Shown: positions 12,320 to 25,389, counted from the stretch's first letter. The stretch: DNA of 64,000 nt from Bryum argenteum (GCA_037043015.1 CM073321.1:12408001-12472000); one strand, 5' to 3'. Program-made: numbers and translations. Notes: generated from the letters alone by a model not told the origin.

Positions 12320-14167
12320 CACTGTGTGTTCCTACGAATTCCTATGGAATGTGAAGAGACAACAGGAGGGATTCACTCCATTCAGCCATACGCGTGATGT
12401 ACTAGTTGCAGCAACTAAAGTCCTCTGAACATAAACTAAGTGAAAGAGGACAAAAAAAGAAGAAGGTAATACTCTCAAAAAGGAAATAGATTCATCGTAA
12501 TCTCTTCGTAACAAAATAAAACTGTGAAATATTCCTGCATTCGGGAATAGTATTCTGGTTGAATCCAAGAGATTTACATGAATTTCCCCGGCTCCATTTA
12601 ACAGTTTTTGCATGCTTGTAAACGAAAGCTGACTTTTCCTCAATCTAGACCACAACTCACAATCAGTTTCTTGCTGTAGACGCTGCCATCTGGAGCCATT
12701 GTGAATCCAATAGATTGCCCACATCTATGTTTCAATCATGAAGGCATCCGTGTGATTACCAGAGTACCAGAGACACATGTGCATCGTGGACCCCATGCAC
12801 ATTCTGAGCGAATTGGTAATAGCAAATAACAAAACCTAGAAACACATTCTTAAACTATGAGAGCAAATAAAACCAAAATCTTTCAATAGTCCCTACAGTA
12901 GAAGTCAAAAACCAAGCGCTCCGCTCATAAAGTCCAGCGAGCGCAAAATTCCATCAGCAATCGTAGAGTAGCAGTTATGTTTTGTAACTTTCTCGAGACC
13001 CGATCACGATCAACAAGAACTTGACTTCATGCAACAAATAATTACCTCAGAGAACAAAACGTAGGGAGGGCAAAACGAACCACAGGCACATTCAGCTCCA
13101 CTGCCATACTAACATTCCTCACAAAACTCCTAAACACAAACAGCTCAGCAAATTCCACACCACACTTACTGGAGACTCGCCAACTAAGCAACTGACCGGA
13201 AAAGTTGAGATCAGAATCGAAGCCTTAGTTCGCATTCGGGGAAAAAACAAACACTCACTAGAAATGAGTCATAGGAAAGAAAACGGACACATCCGATCAA
13301 CCAATCGAACCTACAAAACTATAAAGCCAAAATTGCGAAAGAACAAGCATCGCTATTTCAGAAACTGATTACCAAAACTAATAAAAATCAGCAGCTCCAG
13401 GATCAAACACTCCAATCCATAGACTAATTGCGTTTTACAGAAACCTCATACATGAACCAAAATTGCTTGCAAAAATTCCGACACAGACATATTTACCACA
13501 AATGAGGCTCCTGGGGAAAAAAAAATAGACACTACATTCCGATCAATCAATCGACCCTACCAAACCAAAAAGCCGAAATTGCGACGCCATTTCACATCAC
13601 CGCAATTCAGAGATCGACTACCATAAACTTAAGGAAAATAATCAGAAGCTCCCACTCCAATCCACAAACTAAATGGGTTCCATTGCAAAAACCTCAAACC
13701 TGAACCGAAAATGCTCGCAAAAAATTGCGAAAACACTCATCGCCATTTCTCAACACCGGAATTCAGAAGAAGGATACCAAGACAAGACTAGACACGGGAA
13801 ATGAAGAGCTCCAGGATCAATCCACAGAGTGAGAGGGTTTTAAGGTAGAAACCTCATACCTGGACCAAAAAGGCTCACAAAAAAAGGCTCTGAAATGGAA
13901 TGCGCAAGGGAAGGCCGTGAGATCAGCACGAGTCGGTCGCTGGCGTCCTCGCCATAGCCACTGCGATTGGAGTGTTTAGAGAGGTAGGAGAAGAGACCAA
14001 GGGAAGTGGCGTGGACGAAGGGGATCTTCGAGGAAGGATTGGCAGGAGCGGGAACGGGGACAGGCACGGGCTGGGCCGGCCCGGGTCGGGTCGGTCCGAG
14101 GGCGGGGGTGGGCCGGTGGGGGGCCCACGGTGGGGATGATGACCACGTGAAATGGTGAGTGACCTAA
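12320..14167. other. Upstream region of the CACTA gene with imperfect repeats
   Basis: No protein-coding frame is recognisable. From about 13200 to 13880 three imperfect copies of a 170-250-bp unit recur. They carry shared phrases such as CCGATCAAYCAATCGA, AAAATTGCGA, CACTCCAATCCA and ACCTCATACMTG. This is probably the subterminal or 5' untranslated region of the CACTA element, which in this superfamily carries repeated binding motifs. A short GC-rich patch lies at 14050-14130. I could not find a terminal TAGTG that would define the element's end. Confidence 0.5.
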
Positions 14168-14448
14168 GGTAGAGTGTCCTAAAAGCGCCACCTTAAGAGA
14201 TCTGACCTATTTTTAGCACTAGTAAATTCAAAATAAAAGTATGACCACATTTGAAATAGGTTTTTGGGAGGATTGCAAAAATTTGCAACAAGTAATTCGC
14301 ATTTGTGAATTTTATAGAAAATTTCAAAGTGCTAAGTAAGATTTGACCCAAATTTGTTATATACAAATGAGGTACATCTGTATCTTCACAATCTACAAAT
14401 GAGGACAGATCGCTTTTGGGTCCTGTGGCGCTTTTAGGACTGCCTACC
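14168..14448. mobile_element. 281-bp MITE with about 25-bp terminal inverted repeats
   Basis: The left end reads GGTAG, four variable bases, then TCCTAAAAGCGCCAC. The right end is its reverse complement, ending CTACC. No coding capacity. Termini and size fit a miniature inverted-repeat transposable element. Flanks do not show an obvious target-site duplication, so the superfamily is not assigned. Confidence 0.75.
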
Positions 14449-17400
14449 ATGATCTCACTAATGAAGGAGAATTTCAAACTTATTTTGAGGTTAATTTGAA
14501 TATGGTTTTGTTCGTTTGACAAATCAAATTTGCTTCATGGTCGGAGTATGTGGCGTTTTCAAGCTTTAGAAGGGGCTTACTTGGAAAATTTATTCTAGAT
14601 ATTTATAAAAACTAATTCGTGATGCACAAAATATGAAAAATATACAAATTCCATAACATAAATCTATACCACTTCTTGAATTGCTGCCAAATACTTTTAT
14701 AGATTCTAAGGTCATGTATGCCTTATATTTAAGGGATACGCATATCTGGTTGCTAGCAACCTTTGATAGCCACTTTCTGATGTGTATATCTACATGTGCA
14801 CTACCGGTTCAAGATATTCTTTGCAGCCGCCGTTCTAGTTGATCACATCCCACATGCTCGCAAATACAATTGCTATAAAGTACTTGTGGCTTCCGATTTT
14901 TGGCCGATTGTAGGGTTGGATTGCGAGCAACGACTAAAATGAAGCGAGTTTTACCCATCGTTTATTGTCACCAAGTGACCAATGAAGTTCATCAGGGCAT
15001 CTGGGCAATGGTAAGCTTGGGGTATCACTTTTTGGACACACTAATTAGGTTATTTTTATTGAAAGCCTCCAAAGTTTGTCTAATTTAGTCATTTTAATCA
15101 AGTAAAAAGACCCTAAATTAGAAAATAAAATATCATGCACCTCACTGAAATCAAAGTATATATGCCTATAGATTTTCTTTTAGATTTTTAATTTTTTTCG
15201 GATCCATTCATAGATGAGGGAAAAAGTGTTGAATTTGGGGATTTGCAGGCATTATAGTGCACAATGAATTAATTTTTTTATTATTAAATAAATGATTTTG
15301 TATTCTATACAAGAAGATGTAGGTCATATTCAAAAATCATATTAAAATAAAAATGGTTGATATTCCATTTGCTTGATTCTATGGATTTTAGGTTATTGGG
15401 ACATGACTTACTTTTTCAACTAAAAAATCAAATAAAATTACTTCAAAATATTTTTTTTAATTTTTAATTTTTTTTCTTGATACATTATAAGTATAGACAA
15501 CTAAAACCACATCTAATGAAGTCTTATTGTATAACAGTTTAGAAATGGATATGTTTGTCACACCAGCATAGAGTGCAATTGTTCATGGGACAACCTTTTT
15601 GGGTACCCCAACCAGACCATCACCCATCTGCTATAGCCAATTGCAAACCCGTATGTGCGATCGCCTTTAGTCAATCCCCAAGTGAACAAACCATAATAAA
15701 AAAAATCTTAAAAGATCTATAGAAGTATTCAAAATTCATTGATGGATTATTGACTCATACTTTAATAGTTATAATCGGCAATGCTTAAAAGTAGGAATAC
15801 CATATAGGAACTTTTTAAGCCCCCAACCACTTCGCACATGTCACTAAAGAACAATTTTTCCAACATTGATATTGCATCATGGTCTCACACTTGTCATAGG
15901 TCTGGAGGATTTTGATCCTAGAATTCTATAATGGAAATATCCTCAAGGAATCCTTTGAAGCTTCCAAAGGTCATTGCACAATCACCAACTATCACTATAT
16001 GAGTCACAACCGCCCACGCTTTAGAGCGGCATATCACAATTGTACCAACTAAACACTCAACCACTTGACACCTCTTTCAATCGAACTTTCATAAATTTCT
16101 TTTACATCAGAATATCAGCTCCAGTCTCACGACTATCTGCCAAAAGATATGATACTATGATAAATAGATCCTTCAAAGATCCTAAGAAGCTTCCCAAAAT
16201 TATTGCACGATCCTAAATTAACACTTTATGAGTTATAACCAACAATGACTTAGAGTATGGACACAAAAATGGTACCATGTGATCTAATTTTAGATTGCAT
16301 GAAGTTGCAACTTTGGCAGATTGTAGAGTTTTTCCATATTTTTCCGAAAAGACCATTCATGCTCCAAAATTCCTCATACTTTAGGAGATATTTCCAGTCA
16401 AAGTTTGAGAACACTATTAGGGCATCCTGAAATCTGCCAAAACTACTGTATATGCTCATTTATTCTCAAAATCTGCCCAAAATTAATTAAATCGCAGAAA
16501 CTTCAACAATTCACCAAAACTTGAGATTTTACCTTTTTTCAAGTTTTGTTTTTTGGGTGTGTAAATAAGGTAATAAGGCATGATCTCACCGTTTGGATTT
16601 TCAATTCAATGATTTTTCACATGCCTTTTTAATTATCAAAAAGGGGAACACCATATTCGTTCTATTGGCCCCATCCCCGTTATATTTGGCCGCACACTAT
16701 TCAAATAAATAGAGTAAAGTGAAACATAGAGGGGGTCTCAATTACTATGGGTATGGAAAATAGTAATAATTTTCATTGCTAAATGCGATGGTTGTGTGAC
16801 GTGGCGATTATATGTTGAAAATGCAAATACAATGCATGATATAATATGGAGAAGATAAAAACTTTTTTTAATAAAGAAAAGAGGTTATACAAGCGGGCGT
16901 TCGTAAGCAACAACTCAAGTAGGAGTACTAATGTTTGGTACCCGCCATGTCTGCTCGTAGCGTAGGTGTCAAAAATCACCCTTTTAGACGTTCAATTTTG
17001 CCACAACTTACAAATTCTACAAGAGAGTGCATGCCGTGTCTTTCACATTTTTCGATGAAATGAGATTTTTTACCACTAGAGTCAATCTGGAATACAATCC
17101 AACAAAAAAATTCAAATTCAAATGGTGGATGAAAGAGAAAAAAATCAATCTGCATGTCATGTTTTAGTTTTTGAGTAAAGAATCATCATCATTCAATACT
17201 AAAATTATCCAAATTTATGAGAAACTAAATTGAATTTCACATAACTCACTTGCATTGATAAAACATGGCTCATATTTCAGAACCTTGTAAAAAGAGTTGC
17301 ATTCACTAAAATAAATTTGATCATTTCACACTACTCTATGGGTCAATCGAGTAAGTTACTCCAACTGTCTGTCAGACAGGCTGTCCCTATTATCGCATCC

Positions 17401-17535
17401 CAAGCACGGAGTCAATCTGGGAGACTGCTCGCTAATCGCAGGCGCAACCTCCTCTACGGTATCTGGATAAGTTCAGATGTTGATCTTATGGAACACGTGG
17501 AGCTGTGACGATCACATGTGTTTGAGTGAACGTCC
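14449..17535. other. AT-rich gene-free DNA
   Basis: Open frames are short, and none resembles a protein family. Many poly-A/T tracts. The phrase ATGATCTCAC recurs (about 14449, 16580 and again near 28230), suggesting remnants of a dispersed repeat family. Confidence 0.5.
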
Positions 17536-18039
17536 GAGAGCCTCGGCTCTAACGGCGCCTGCCCCAGCGGCAGCCTCAAAGAGCCGGGGCGGCAGGCTCT
17601 AGCCCGCCTTGGGCAGCCTTGCCCCGCTCGCCCGAAAGTACAGCCCGCATGCCCGAACGTACCGCCCGTCCGAAGGTACAGCCCGCCCGCCTTTCGTCGC
17701 ATTCTACAGCTAAGAGTTTGCCCTTAGTCGCTCCGCTCCCAGCCTTTTGACATTTGCTTTCCTGGATCCGTATGCTCTCACGGCAGCTCCCAGTAGGAGC
17801 TCGGTGAGGCCTTCCCATTCGGAAATAATGTCTTTAGACAAAATCTCACCATTGGGGGACTTTCATCCACAAAAAAAATTTAAATGCGATTCACAAAAAA
17901 AATTAGATGCCATTCACCAAAAAAATTTAGATGCCATTCACAAAAAATATAATTAGGTGCCATTTTCATTACTAAAGATGATTAGGCCATTGAAATTGAA
18001 TTTCAACATAAGTCCAAGCTTATTATGAGCTTCTAGAGG

Positions 18040-18330
18040 GACGCATGGGGGGTTTTAATTGTATGGACATGTTCTTGACTCACTAAGGAACAAAAATTTG
18101 ACGAGCCAGGATTCACTCTTAAAACTCGTCTTTAGGGTAACAAAAAACTTGAAACCCATTTTGCAACAAGGGAACAATTTCTTTATTTGTTTTTATTTTT
18201 TTATACTTTGAATGTTAGAATCTTAGAAAAAGAAATTTATCTGAAACTATGTTTTTGGTACACACGTACATGGACAAGTTATGTGTAAGATCTTACGGTA
18301 TCATACGTGCGAGTAACCGTACCACCATAG
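18040..18330. repeat. Dispersed repeat family, copy 1
   Basis: Resembles 28060-28330. Shared phrases include GACTCACTAAGGAACAAAA, AAACTTGAAACCCAT and AAGATCTTACGGT in the same order and with similar spacing. Non-coding. Confidence 0.6.
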
Positions 18331-18929
18331 CAGGTTCGTTAATAAATTATTATTATTTTTTTTTTAAAATTAGAAATTAGAGACCAAGAGAAATAAAAAG
18401 TTAGAAAATTATATTATGATAAGAAGTTCAAAAAGTTTGAGAAAATTATATCCAAAAACCGCTTTATTGTGGCAAATGGTAACCAAAAGTTGGGAAATTA
18501 TATTTTTTGAAAAAAAGGAAAAAAGAAAAAGAAAAAAGAACAAATTTGAAAAAAATCTATTTCCGTCAGACGAATATTATTCTTTTATTTTTATCATTTT
18601 ATTTTTTATTTTTTTAATTCGTTCGTTGAGAACCGAAAATGTTGTGGTAGTATGGTAGTCAAAAGTTTAAAATTATCATCTTGCACTTAAAGAGTTTTTG
18701 GTCTTCAAGAGGTTTTATGGCCATCCATGAGCTTTCTACTTGAGGAGTTAATAAAAGGGTGGCAAATTGACGATCCTCCAAGCGACGTCACAAGTACTAC
18801 TCGAATGCTTTTTGTGTGTTTTGATCATTTGATGTGCAAGTTTAGGGTGTCTGTGATGATGATTTTTCTGTAATGGAGGATTGATCTTTGGTGCTTACTT
18901 CAATCTGGTGAAAAGCCAGGTATTTTGGC

Positions 18930-19200
18930 GAAAAACTGCAAGAGCACTTCTTGTTTCTTCGGAGCCCTTTACAGCTTTTCGGTGAAAACTGCAAGAGCAC
19001 TTCTTGTTTCTTCGGAGCCCTTTACAGTTTTTCGGTGAAAACTGCAAGAGCACTTCTTGTTTCTTCGGAGCCCTTTACAGCTTTTCGGTGAAAACTGCAA
19101 GAGCACTTCTTGTTTCTTCGGAGCCCTTTACAGCTTTTCGGTGAAAACTGCAAGAGCACTTCTTGTTTCTTCGGAGCCCTTTACAGCTTTTCGGTGCCCT
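18930..19200. repeat. 53-bp tandem repeat, five copies
   Basis: The unit containing GCAAGAGCACTTCTTGTTTC recurs at 18938, 18991, 19044, 19097 and 19150 with an exact 53-bp period and almost no divergence, so the expansion looks recent. Confidence 0.95.
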
Positions 19201-19436
19201 TTAGAGCTTTCTGGTCACGAGGCCGCAACCCAAGCTCCCGTAACACCAGCCTCCGCAAGGTTCATGCTCTGGACTCTTAGAGAGATAGGGACTTACAAGG
19301 AAATACTTCGCTCACAGCTTGAGTGCACTGTGCGATTAGCTTGAGTGCACTGTGCGATTAGGGCACCACAAGAGCTTGGCCGGCAGTGTTGTTTCTTCCT
19401 TGGCCGGCAGTGTTGTTTCTTTCTTCTTGAATCAAT

Positions 19437-20880
19437 GCGTTATCTGAGAGGCTGGCTTGATGTGTGTGTGTGTGTTCATTAGCAGCGTCTTGTAGCAGTT
19501 GGACGGGAGCTAGCGACGCCGCGCTTGCAGAAAGAACTGTTGTGAGTTGTGAGTTCCGGTTTTACAGCTTCTTTTTGCTTTGTCGTTTTTTTTAGGCAAT
19601 TTCGGTGTATGGAACTGCATCTACATATCTGCATGCTTGCATTACGGTAGTTGATTGCCTCGTTTCTGCTCTTCAGAACGATGTAGGTAAAAGCAGTCAC
19701 TCTGTCACGCACAAAAGTTTGCCTGCAGGGAGTCTAGAGCAGAGCAGGTCAAGATTCTATTCACCACCAGATCCAGAGTCGTCACACTTACCAATCTCAT
19801 AAGTATTTGTTTCATTGGCTACGGCAGATAAGCATCTCCAGACCGGTTTCTTTACATAGCTTGGGTCACTATACCGGCAATAGAAGTGTTTGTAATCACT
19901 GGAGAACAGCGTAGGAGCCCTCAGAACAAGCAAGTGTAAATGACTGAGATCCGCATACGTTTGTTCAGCGCTTCTGGAGTTAACTAAAGTTAACAGAGGT
20001 GCTTTTATTAACTAAAGTTAACAGAGGTGCAATTTCGGTCTATGGGCGCATCTATCATATATCGCATGCTTGCATGCTTGCATTCTGATAGTTGCCATTG
20101 CCTCGTTTCGCTTTCCCAGGATAGATGTAAGTAAAAGCGATCACTCACACGCACAAAAGTTTGCTGCGGGAGTCTAGAGCAGAGCTCTGTATGTATGGTG
20201 AGCTCACAGGGAACCGACCGCGCTATTTTTGCTTTTTCTTCTTGAAACAATGCGTTATCTGAGAGGCTGGCTTGATGTGTGTGTGTGTGTTCATTAGCAG
20301 CGTCTTGTAGCAGTTGGACGGGAGCTAGCGACGCCGCGCTTGCAGAAAGAACTGTTGTGAGTTGTGAGTTCCGGTTTTACATCTCCTTTTTGCTTTGTCG
20401 TTTTTTCTGAGGCAATTTCGGTCTATGGAACTGCATCTACATATCTGCATGCTTGCATGCTTGCATTATGGTAGTTGATTGCCTCGTTTCTGCTTTTCAG
20501 ATAGATGTAAGTAAAAGCAGTCACTCTGTCACGCACAAAAGTTTGCCTGCAGGGAGTCTAGAGCAGAGCTCTGTATGTATGGTGAGCTCACAGGGAACCG
20601 ACCGCACCATTTTTGCTTTTTCTTCTTGAATCAATGCGTTATCCGAGAGGCTGGCTTGATCTGTGTGTGTTCATTAGCAGCGTCTTGTAGCAGTTGGACG
20701 GGAGCTAGTGACGCCGCGCTTGCAGAAAGAACTGTTGTGAGTTTGAAATCCTCTGTTTCTTGTTCTGACGCCGCGCTTGCAGAAAGAACTGTTGTGAGTT
20801 TGAAATCCTCTGTTTCTTGTTCTGCCACATTCATCAAGCACGTGCGCATTGAATAGCCTTTGGCGCTTCACATCCTCTAA
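19437..20880. repeat. Three diverged direct repeats with nested short duplications
   Basis: A unit starting GCGTTATCTGAGAGGCTGG, with a (GT)n tract and GCAGCGTCTTGTAGCAGTTGG, recurs at about 19437, 20250 and 20636. Within it a 57-bp segment from GACGCCGCGCTTGCAG is duplicated in tandem (20710 and 20767), and TTAACTAAAGTTAACAG is duplicated near 19985-20025. Open frames here merely translate the repeats. Confidence 0.85.
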
Positions 20881-20947
20881 TTCCCTGCTTGAAGGATTTT
20901 GTTTTTCTGTATTGGCAGGCAGGACTGTATTGCGCGAGCCAAACATA

Positions 20948-21060
20948 TGTCAGAGAAGCATTCGTGTGTGCGCGTGAGAGTGTCTGTTGCTACCAGCTCG
21001 TGTGCGCAGAAGCGTTTAAGGTATACATTGCCTGGTCGCTCGCTCGCTCTTTTCTATCGC
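20948..21060. repeat. 113-bp direct repeat, copy 1 of 2
   Basis: Nearly identical to 21559-21671 (offset 611 bp), beginning TGTCAGAGAAGCATTCGTG and ending CTTTTCTATCGC. Confidence 0.9.
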
Positions 21061-21558
21061 AAAGTTTGCGAACGACCTTTTTTGTCAACAAGATGGATCA
21101 AAGATAGTGAACGGCCCCCTTTTCATACAGGGTTCTGAAAGTGTCAGATTAAGAGGTTCTTCGTTTGCGGTAGAGGTAGGTGTAACATGATACATTGGTC
21201 GCTGAGAGTTGGTTATGGGATTATTTACTTACATGGTTGTATTACATGTACGAAAGCAGAGAATATTCATGTCTTTTCGATAGACGTTCATAGTTTGCCT
21301 GGACTTATCATACATTGGAATTCCCCCTGAGGTACTTCTGGACCGTCGAGTGCCTAGAAGCTGTTAAGCATCTATAGTTGCCACCGTTACAAAACCATCT
21401 GGCTATTCCCGATTGCATGGCCTCCTTCAATGAATCTCTGGCTGGTTATAAGGAGTACGTTAAATTCAGAACCGGTGCATTCTCTCGAAGGTGGAGGTAA
21501 ATTAAAATTGCAGAATCAATTCTGGAGAATGCGGCCGATTGCGCAATTTAACATTAGG

Positions 21559-21671
21559 TGTCAGAGAAGCATTCGTGTGTGCGCGTGAGAGTGTCTGTTG
21601 CTACCAGCTCGTGTGCGCAGAAGCGTTTAAGGTATACATTGCCTGGTCGCTCGTTCGCTCTTTTCTATCGC
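21559..21671. repeat. 113-bp direct repeat, copy 2 of 2
   Basis: Second copy of the 20948-21060 repeat with one clear substitution (GCTCGTTCG for GCTCGCTCG). Confidence 0.9.
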
Positions 21672-21804
21672 GAGTTAATTTCTTGTATTGTGGATACTGA
21701 CTGAACGTTAGAATTTGTTTACAGCAGGTACTCTAGCGCGGAAGATCGGCGGAAACCCTAACTCGGAAGATCGGCAAGGCTGCCCAAGGCGGGCCAGAGC
21801 CTGC

Positions 21805-23090
21805 TAGGGTGAGCATCCGTCCTTTTTGCTTTTGCGAAGCCTCTGTCACGGTGGTATCCATTTTGTCACTCATTTTCCCTTCGCTGGTCGCACCGACGTT
21901 GACAGTCTTGCGGAGTTTGATTTGTGTGAAGCTAGAAAAGGTCTGACTGTGCTTCGTTTTGTACTGCTTCGTTGTTACTAAAAAATGGCTTTAGACTCAG
22001 TACGCCAAAAGTCTACCTATTTGATGCTCAAGTTGTTTTGATTTCGGCATGTGTGATGATTGGTTACACTTTCTTATGTCAACGTTGACAGAGATTATTC
22101 ATGATGTAACTATCTAGAGAAAGTTTTCCTATTCCACTTTATTTTTACTCCCTCTCACGTTGTACTCCCAAATCCAACATCATTTCTTCTGTTCATTATA
22201 CCATGTCTCTCTGCTACCAACCTACTTATCACGCACTTGAAGTTCCAATACGTAATAGAACCTCAACTCAAAATTGTAACCTCTGTCGTTTCTGCATATT
22301 GAGACAAGTATTCTGCTACGATGATTTGTATGTAGATCAGTTTTCATGTAAGAAATAGTACTTATTCTTCAAGAATAATGCGACAGTGGTGTAATTTAAG
22401 ACTTTTGTCCCTGAGTTCGAACTTTTATTGGAAAATAATGCAATCGCGGTTCCAAGTAGCTTTTACCATAGTTGATGTCTGTTATTTATTGATGTCGTTT
22501 GGAATATAGGTGAATCATGCAAGCGCGGTTCCAGATTGCTATTAACCTGTTTCTTGATGTGAAATAGAAGTTCGGTAAATTGTTTAAGCGCCGTGCTAAT
22601 ATGCTAATCCTGGAGTTTACCTGTTTATTGATTTTGGATTGATGTTTTTATTATGTAAGTGTAGTTTCAATGTGCCATTGCTGGTTCTTGACTGCTCTTA
22701 GTCTTGCGGAGTTTGATTTGTGTGACTTTCTAAGACGGGCTGCAAATAATTAGTGAAAAGTTGATTTATGACGGTGGTAGTAGTATATCACAGTCAACTG
22801 CAAATTCTGGTTACTACATGCAATTATTTGTCTGTGTGGCTCCAGAACTTCACTAACCTGCAAACTGTGGAAGTTGAAATCTCTTCTCCTTTGAAAAACT
22901 CAATTATCTTGATTATGCTGAACTTTGTTTTTTGCTTGCAGAAGGCTAAGGAACAACAAACTGGTGTCATTTTAAATCAATTCTGGAAAGGCTTCAAAAA
23001 TCTAAGAACAAAGTATGTTTTTCATTTTCTCTTGTCTTGATATTTTATTAAAATGTGATACATTGCAGTGATTGGTATCAAAGCATGAAA
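21805..23090. other. Gene-free stretch upstream of the dioxygenase gene
   Basis: No coding frame is convincing. The phrase GTCTTGCGGAGTTTGATTTGTGTGA appears at about 21908 and 22700, so part of it is internally duplicated. Confidence 0.45.
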
Positions 23091-23096
23091 TATCTC

Positions 23097-23470
23097 TATG
23101 GAATCGTTCGGTTTTTTCTCTTTGAGATTGGCCCTACGTTGACGTTGGGATTAATACATTCTAATATATACCCATACGGACTCGTTCGGTTCTTTCTCTT
23201 TGAGATTGGCCCAACCTTGCCGTTGGGATTAATACATTCTAATATAATACCCATATGGACTCGTTCAGTTCTTTCTCTTTGAGATTGGCTCAACCTTGCC
23301 GTTGGGATTAATACATTATAACATATACCCATACGGACTCGTTCGGTTCTTTCTCTTTGAGATTGGCCCAACCTTGACGTTGGGATTAATACATTCTAAT
23401 ATATATCCCGTACGGACTCGTTCGGTTTTTTCTCTTTGAGATTGGCCTAATCTTGACGTTGGGAGTAATA
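23097..23470. repeat. 78-79-bp tandem repeat, five copies
   Basis: Units carrying CGTTCGGTT, TTTCTCTTTGAGATTGGCC and TTGGGATTAATACATT start at 23105, 23183, 23262, 23340 and 23419. They lie about 270 bp upstream of the dioxygenase-like gene and could be promoter or subterminal repeats of its element. Confidence 0.95.
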
Positions 23471-23729
23471 GAATCCAACTTTCACGTGGGGAATAATAGA
23501 ATCCAAAATATAAAGCAATTTATTTGTATATTAGTGATAGAATTTGTAGTAGAATTCCAATAAGTGATCTCTAATAAAATTTGTAGTAGAATTCTAATAA
23601 GTGATCTACTAATAAAATTTGTATTTCTGTTGTATTAAATATGACGATATTTAGTGATTACACTTATCTAAGTTTTTCTAAACTTTTTATAATTTCTGAA
23701 ATTATAAAAGATTTATTTGAAAGAAACGC

Positions 23730-25389
23730 GTGGATATCATGGAAAACAAAAGGAAAGGGGAAGAACAACCTCGTGTTGGATGCGAGATTTGTAAATCCAA
23801 ACCAATGCCCTTAAGCACTGCACACATAGCACGTCACAACGCAGGTGAGAAACACAGAAGGCTTCTTGAGCTTGTGGAGAAGCAAGCTATCCTCGCAAGT
23901 TGGGGAATTGAGAAGGTAGAAGGCAGTACGGTTATTTACAATTGCACGATATGTAATATCGTTATGCCGCTCAGTTTCAAGGGCATGACCGATCATTCTG
24001 GCGCAAAGATAGTATCTCCAAGCCGAAGACTTTTGAGATTTCCACATTGGAGGTTTTTAAGGTATTTTCAATGTTTTACATATTTATTCGATATTTCTTA
24101 ATAGATTATATTTTATCAATAATTTATGTGTGTTCATTTTTACAGATCTACAGGCCATAGAAGTACTATACCGATCCTACTAAATATAAGTTCGAGGAGG
24201 AAAAGAACAATTTCGATTTAGTGGATGGATCCATGTTGGTTGTAGAGAAGAATGTTCTGGCGAAAAATTCTGTAGCACTTTTCCGCACCGACCTTATCCC
24301 TCCGGATGAAATCCCATCTCTCTACAAAATGGCATCGGTCTTAGAGATGTACGGCAAGGTTGTGACCCGAGGAAAGCGGATTAGCGGCACAAAAATGATC
24401 ATGTTTGGCATGTACTATAATGCCACTTGCGGTTGGTGAGTTTACAAAATATTTCCAACTTTCTTTATTTTGATTTATATGAATTTGATTTTTAATAAAA
24501 CTTCATTTCATGTTTGATTTTTGTACAGGTTTGTTCAAGAGCATTGAGAGTTAGCTCACTTATCCGAGGTATTCATACAAAGAATGTGTGAATATTTTCA
24601 CACAATATTTCCGGAGGCCATGTGGGATTTTGAAGATATTTTGGTAAATGAAGGCTTACATGGAGCCAATGGCCGATTTGCTGGCACTCCATTTACTGCG
24701 TTTGCAATTACAAAAGACTACAATCGTCTTCCCCATAATGACCCCAACGACTACAGATATGGCATCATTGTATGGTTGCACCCTGGTAAGTTTGCTCTTT
24801 CAAATATTTCTCGAACTTTTCTATTATATTTTTTTGAATTACTTTGGTTAATTTATAATTGTCCCAATATTCAAGTCAATTCTTATGTATTTTGCATTAC
24901 ATGCTGTTTTAAAATCCTTGTCTTGAAAATAAAAATTTGCAGGTGGAGGTGTAGAAGTGGAGGACATGCCTTCATTTTGTCTTCCTCAGTATAAAATCCG
25001 ATTTAGCTGTAAGAATGGAGCTGGTTTAATAATCAATGGAGCTACAACATTTCATTGCACTTCTTCTTCGAAGGCGCCGGGAGTTCTTGGAATGGCATTT
25101 ATACAGAAACATGACTACATCGCAGGATTGAAGAGGGCCTTGCAAGATCCAACTAGCAATGCTGGGCAATGCTACATAAGTGCCAAGGATAAATACTTCT
25201 CCACACGGGTCAGTTATATTTTATATTATACTTATTGAGATTATAAATATTTTATTCTATTCTATTATTGTGTTATTTTACTGAAATGGTTTTCGCTGTT
25301 ATTTTTTGCTAACATTCTCATATTATTCAATTTTTTATCTTTTGCAGGACAATTACAAAGACAATGGACTAGCTACTCTGTTTATGTGA
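23730..25389 (+). pseudogene. Putative TET/JBP-type 2OG-Fe(II) dioxygenase with N-terminal zinc-finger-like region
   Basis: The exon model is 23730-24060, 24147-24435, 24529-24785, 24943-25208 and 25348-25389; all junctions are gt...ag and keep phase. The N terminus has two C-x2-C...H clusters (CEICKSK...H...H and CTIC...H) like U1-type fingers. Exons 3-4 show a double-stranded beta-helix pattern: LPHNDPND gives the HxD iron ligands, followed by GIIVWLHPGGGVEVED. A hydrophobic strand leads to TTFHCT, which offers the distal His. This order fits the TET/JBP-like 2OG oxygenases that oxidise 5-methylpyrimidines in DNA, a group known in some fungal transposons and early plants; the assignment is by motif only. 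The arginine expected after the distal His is not obvious. In-frame TAG near 24160, TGA near 24545 and an apparent frameshift near 23996 suggest decay. Confidence 0.55.

Larger units (their letters stand above)
17592..21804. repeat. 4.2-kb segment bounded by a 32-bp inverted repeat
   Basis: Bases 17592-17623 and 21773-21804 are reverse complements with 31 of 32 matches, centred on GCCCGCCTTGGGCAGCC. GC-rich short repeats accompany the left copy (GCCCGAA-GTAC units, 17630-17700). The segment inside holds no recognisable coding frame but is dense in tandem and direct repeats. It may be a large non-autonomous DNA element, or simply two copies of a small repeat in opposite orientation. Confidence 0.45.

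Noticed and set aside
19057-19344. Open frame with repeated peptide over the 53-bp repeat
   Set aside because: It translates a tandem repeat whose length is not a multiple of three and has no independent coding signal.
23055-23371. Open frames on both strands over the 78-bp repeat
   Set aside because: 78 bp is divisible by three, so frames stay open by periodicity; no coding evidence.
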